Positions 63,340 to 64,000 of a DNA stretch of 64,000 nucleotides are shown here, in pieces. Under the pieces are notes generated by a model. It was not told the DNA's origin. It saw only the letters and a list, made by a program, of their open reading frames with translations, and ran no database searches. The stretch's first letter is position 1; every line of letters starts with the position of its first letter. Made by a program: the position numbers and the translations under genes. The DNA is from Nemertoderma westbladi (taxonomy: Eukaryota; Xenacoelomorpha; Nemertodermatida; Nemertodermatidae): NCBI GenBank assembly GCA_032718475.1, contig JAUCBJ010001447.1:118922-182921 (forward strand), read 5' to 3'.

Positions 63340-64000
63340 AACTTTAACCCTTTAATTTAATTATATTACAAATTCGTCTACTAAAATATTTGCTGTTTAA
63401 ATCTCCATCTATTAAAATAACTCGTTGTCATTCGCCAAATTAAATTTATGTATTACTAAATACAATTATATATATAGACCTACAGTATAAACAAAAAATG
63501 TTAAAAAATCGCAGTCTGCCCCTACTAATTACCATAAATCTATCGCTAAATTAGCACTCCTAATACATAGTCCCTATCCTTCCTATTCTTATCTATCTAC
63601 TTTCTACTCTACCTTACCTACATTATCTATCTACTTTCTACTCTACCTTACCTACATTATCTATCTATCTATATGCCATCTTCTTCTTCACCTCTCTATT
63701 CTGCATCTGCAACACCCTACAGTATAATATTACTTCAAACCACTACTTACTACATCCATTCTATCAAATGTTACATATATTTACATTTTATATAATCCCA
63801 TCCTACTGGTGGGCAGCCGTTTACTAGCCCTGCTATTTGGCTGTTCTCCAGTACCCATTTATATAGAACTTACCATATATAGTATGTATTCATGTTAATT
63901 TCTATTTTATACTGAGTTATTGTTATTTTGAATTATTATTTGAAGGGTAAAAATAAACATTGAAACATTGAAAACATTGATTGAAACATTGAAACCCGAG
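63340..64000. other. AT-rich end region with possible LINE 3' tail
   Basis: Contains two tandem copies of a 36-base unit (CTATCTACTTTCTACTCTAC, about 63590-63660). It ends in ACATTGAAACATTGAAAACA-type repeats (63955-63995), the kind of short-repeat tail seen at LINE 3' ends. No ORF. Confidence 0.45.

Overview
This is repeat-dominated DNA from an animal nucleus, most likely an invertebrate. The evidence is BEL/Pao LTR retrotransposons, a piggyBac-like transposon, tRNA-derived SINEs, non-LTR retrotransposon tails, minisatellites, long AT-rich non-coding stretches and at least one exon-like block with GT-AG borders. I see no bacterial gene organisation and no complete host gene. Species cannot be named from the sequence alone. 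All identities below were counted by eye.

Layout. (1) 1-12436, minus strand: BEL/Pao element A, with its 5' LTR at the right, a 2.3-kb leader, gag and pol; its 3' end runs off the left edge. Gag and pol carry a frameshifting deletion and a stop. (2) 12437-15121: AT-rich DNA with a tRNA-like SINE that contains a hammerhead-ribozyme core, and a small fold-back repeat. (3) 15122-22228, minus strand: a young element D with near-identical 0.53-kb LTRs and TSD TTAAA. It has only gag-like ORFs and, in place of pol, a 2-kb array of short hairpins. (4) 22748-52324: a three-level nest. A piggyBac-like element between TTAA sites holds BEL element B (23434-51442, plus strand, TSD GGGTG). B in turn holds BEL element C (24639-41167, minus strand, TSD ATTGT). 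(5) 52325-64000: LINE fragments, minisatellites, a second hammerhead SINE, a possible host exon, an inverted 15-bp satellite, and a solo LTR (TSD AAAAT) related to element D.

How the parts relate. A and B belong to one family, facing each other in opposite orientation, with near-identical gag. B has lost RT, RNase H and integrase through deletions that keep gag and protease in one 1224-codon frame, so it looks like a gag-protease element needing enzymes in trans. C has nearly full coding capacity: gag and pol share one frame broken by a single TGA. It also has a third ORF with three zinc knuckles after pol. D is another gag-only passenger. The window therefore shows autonomous and parasitic BEL/Pao elements side by side, several of them recently inserted.
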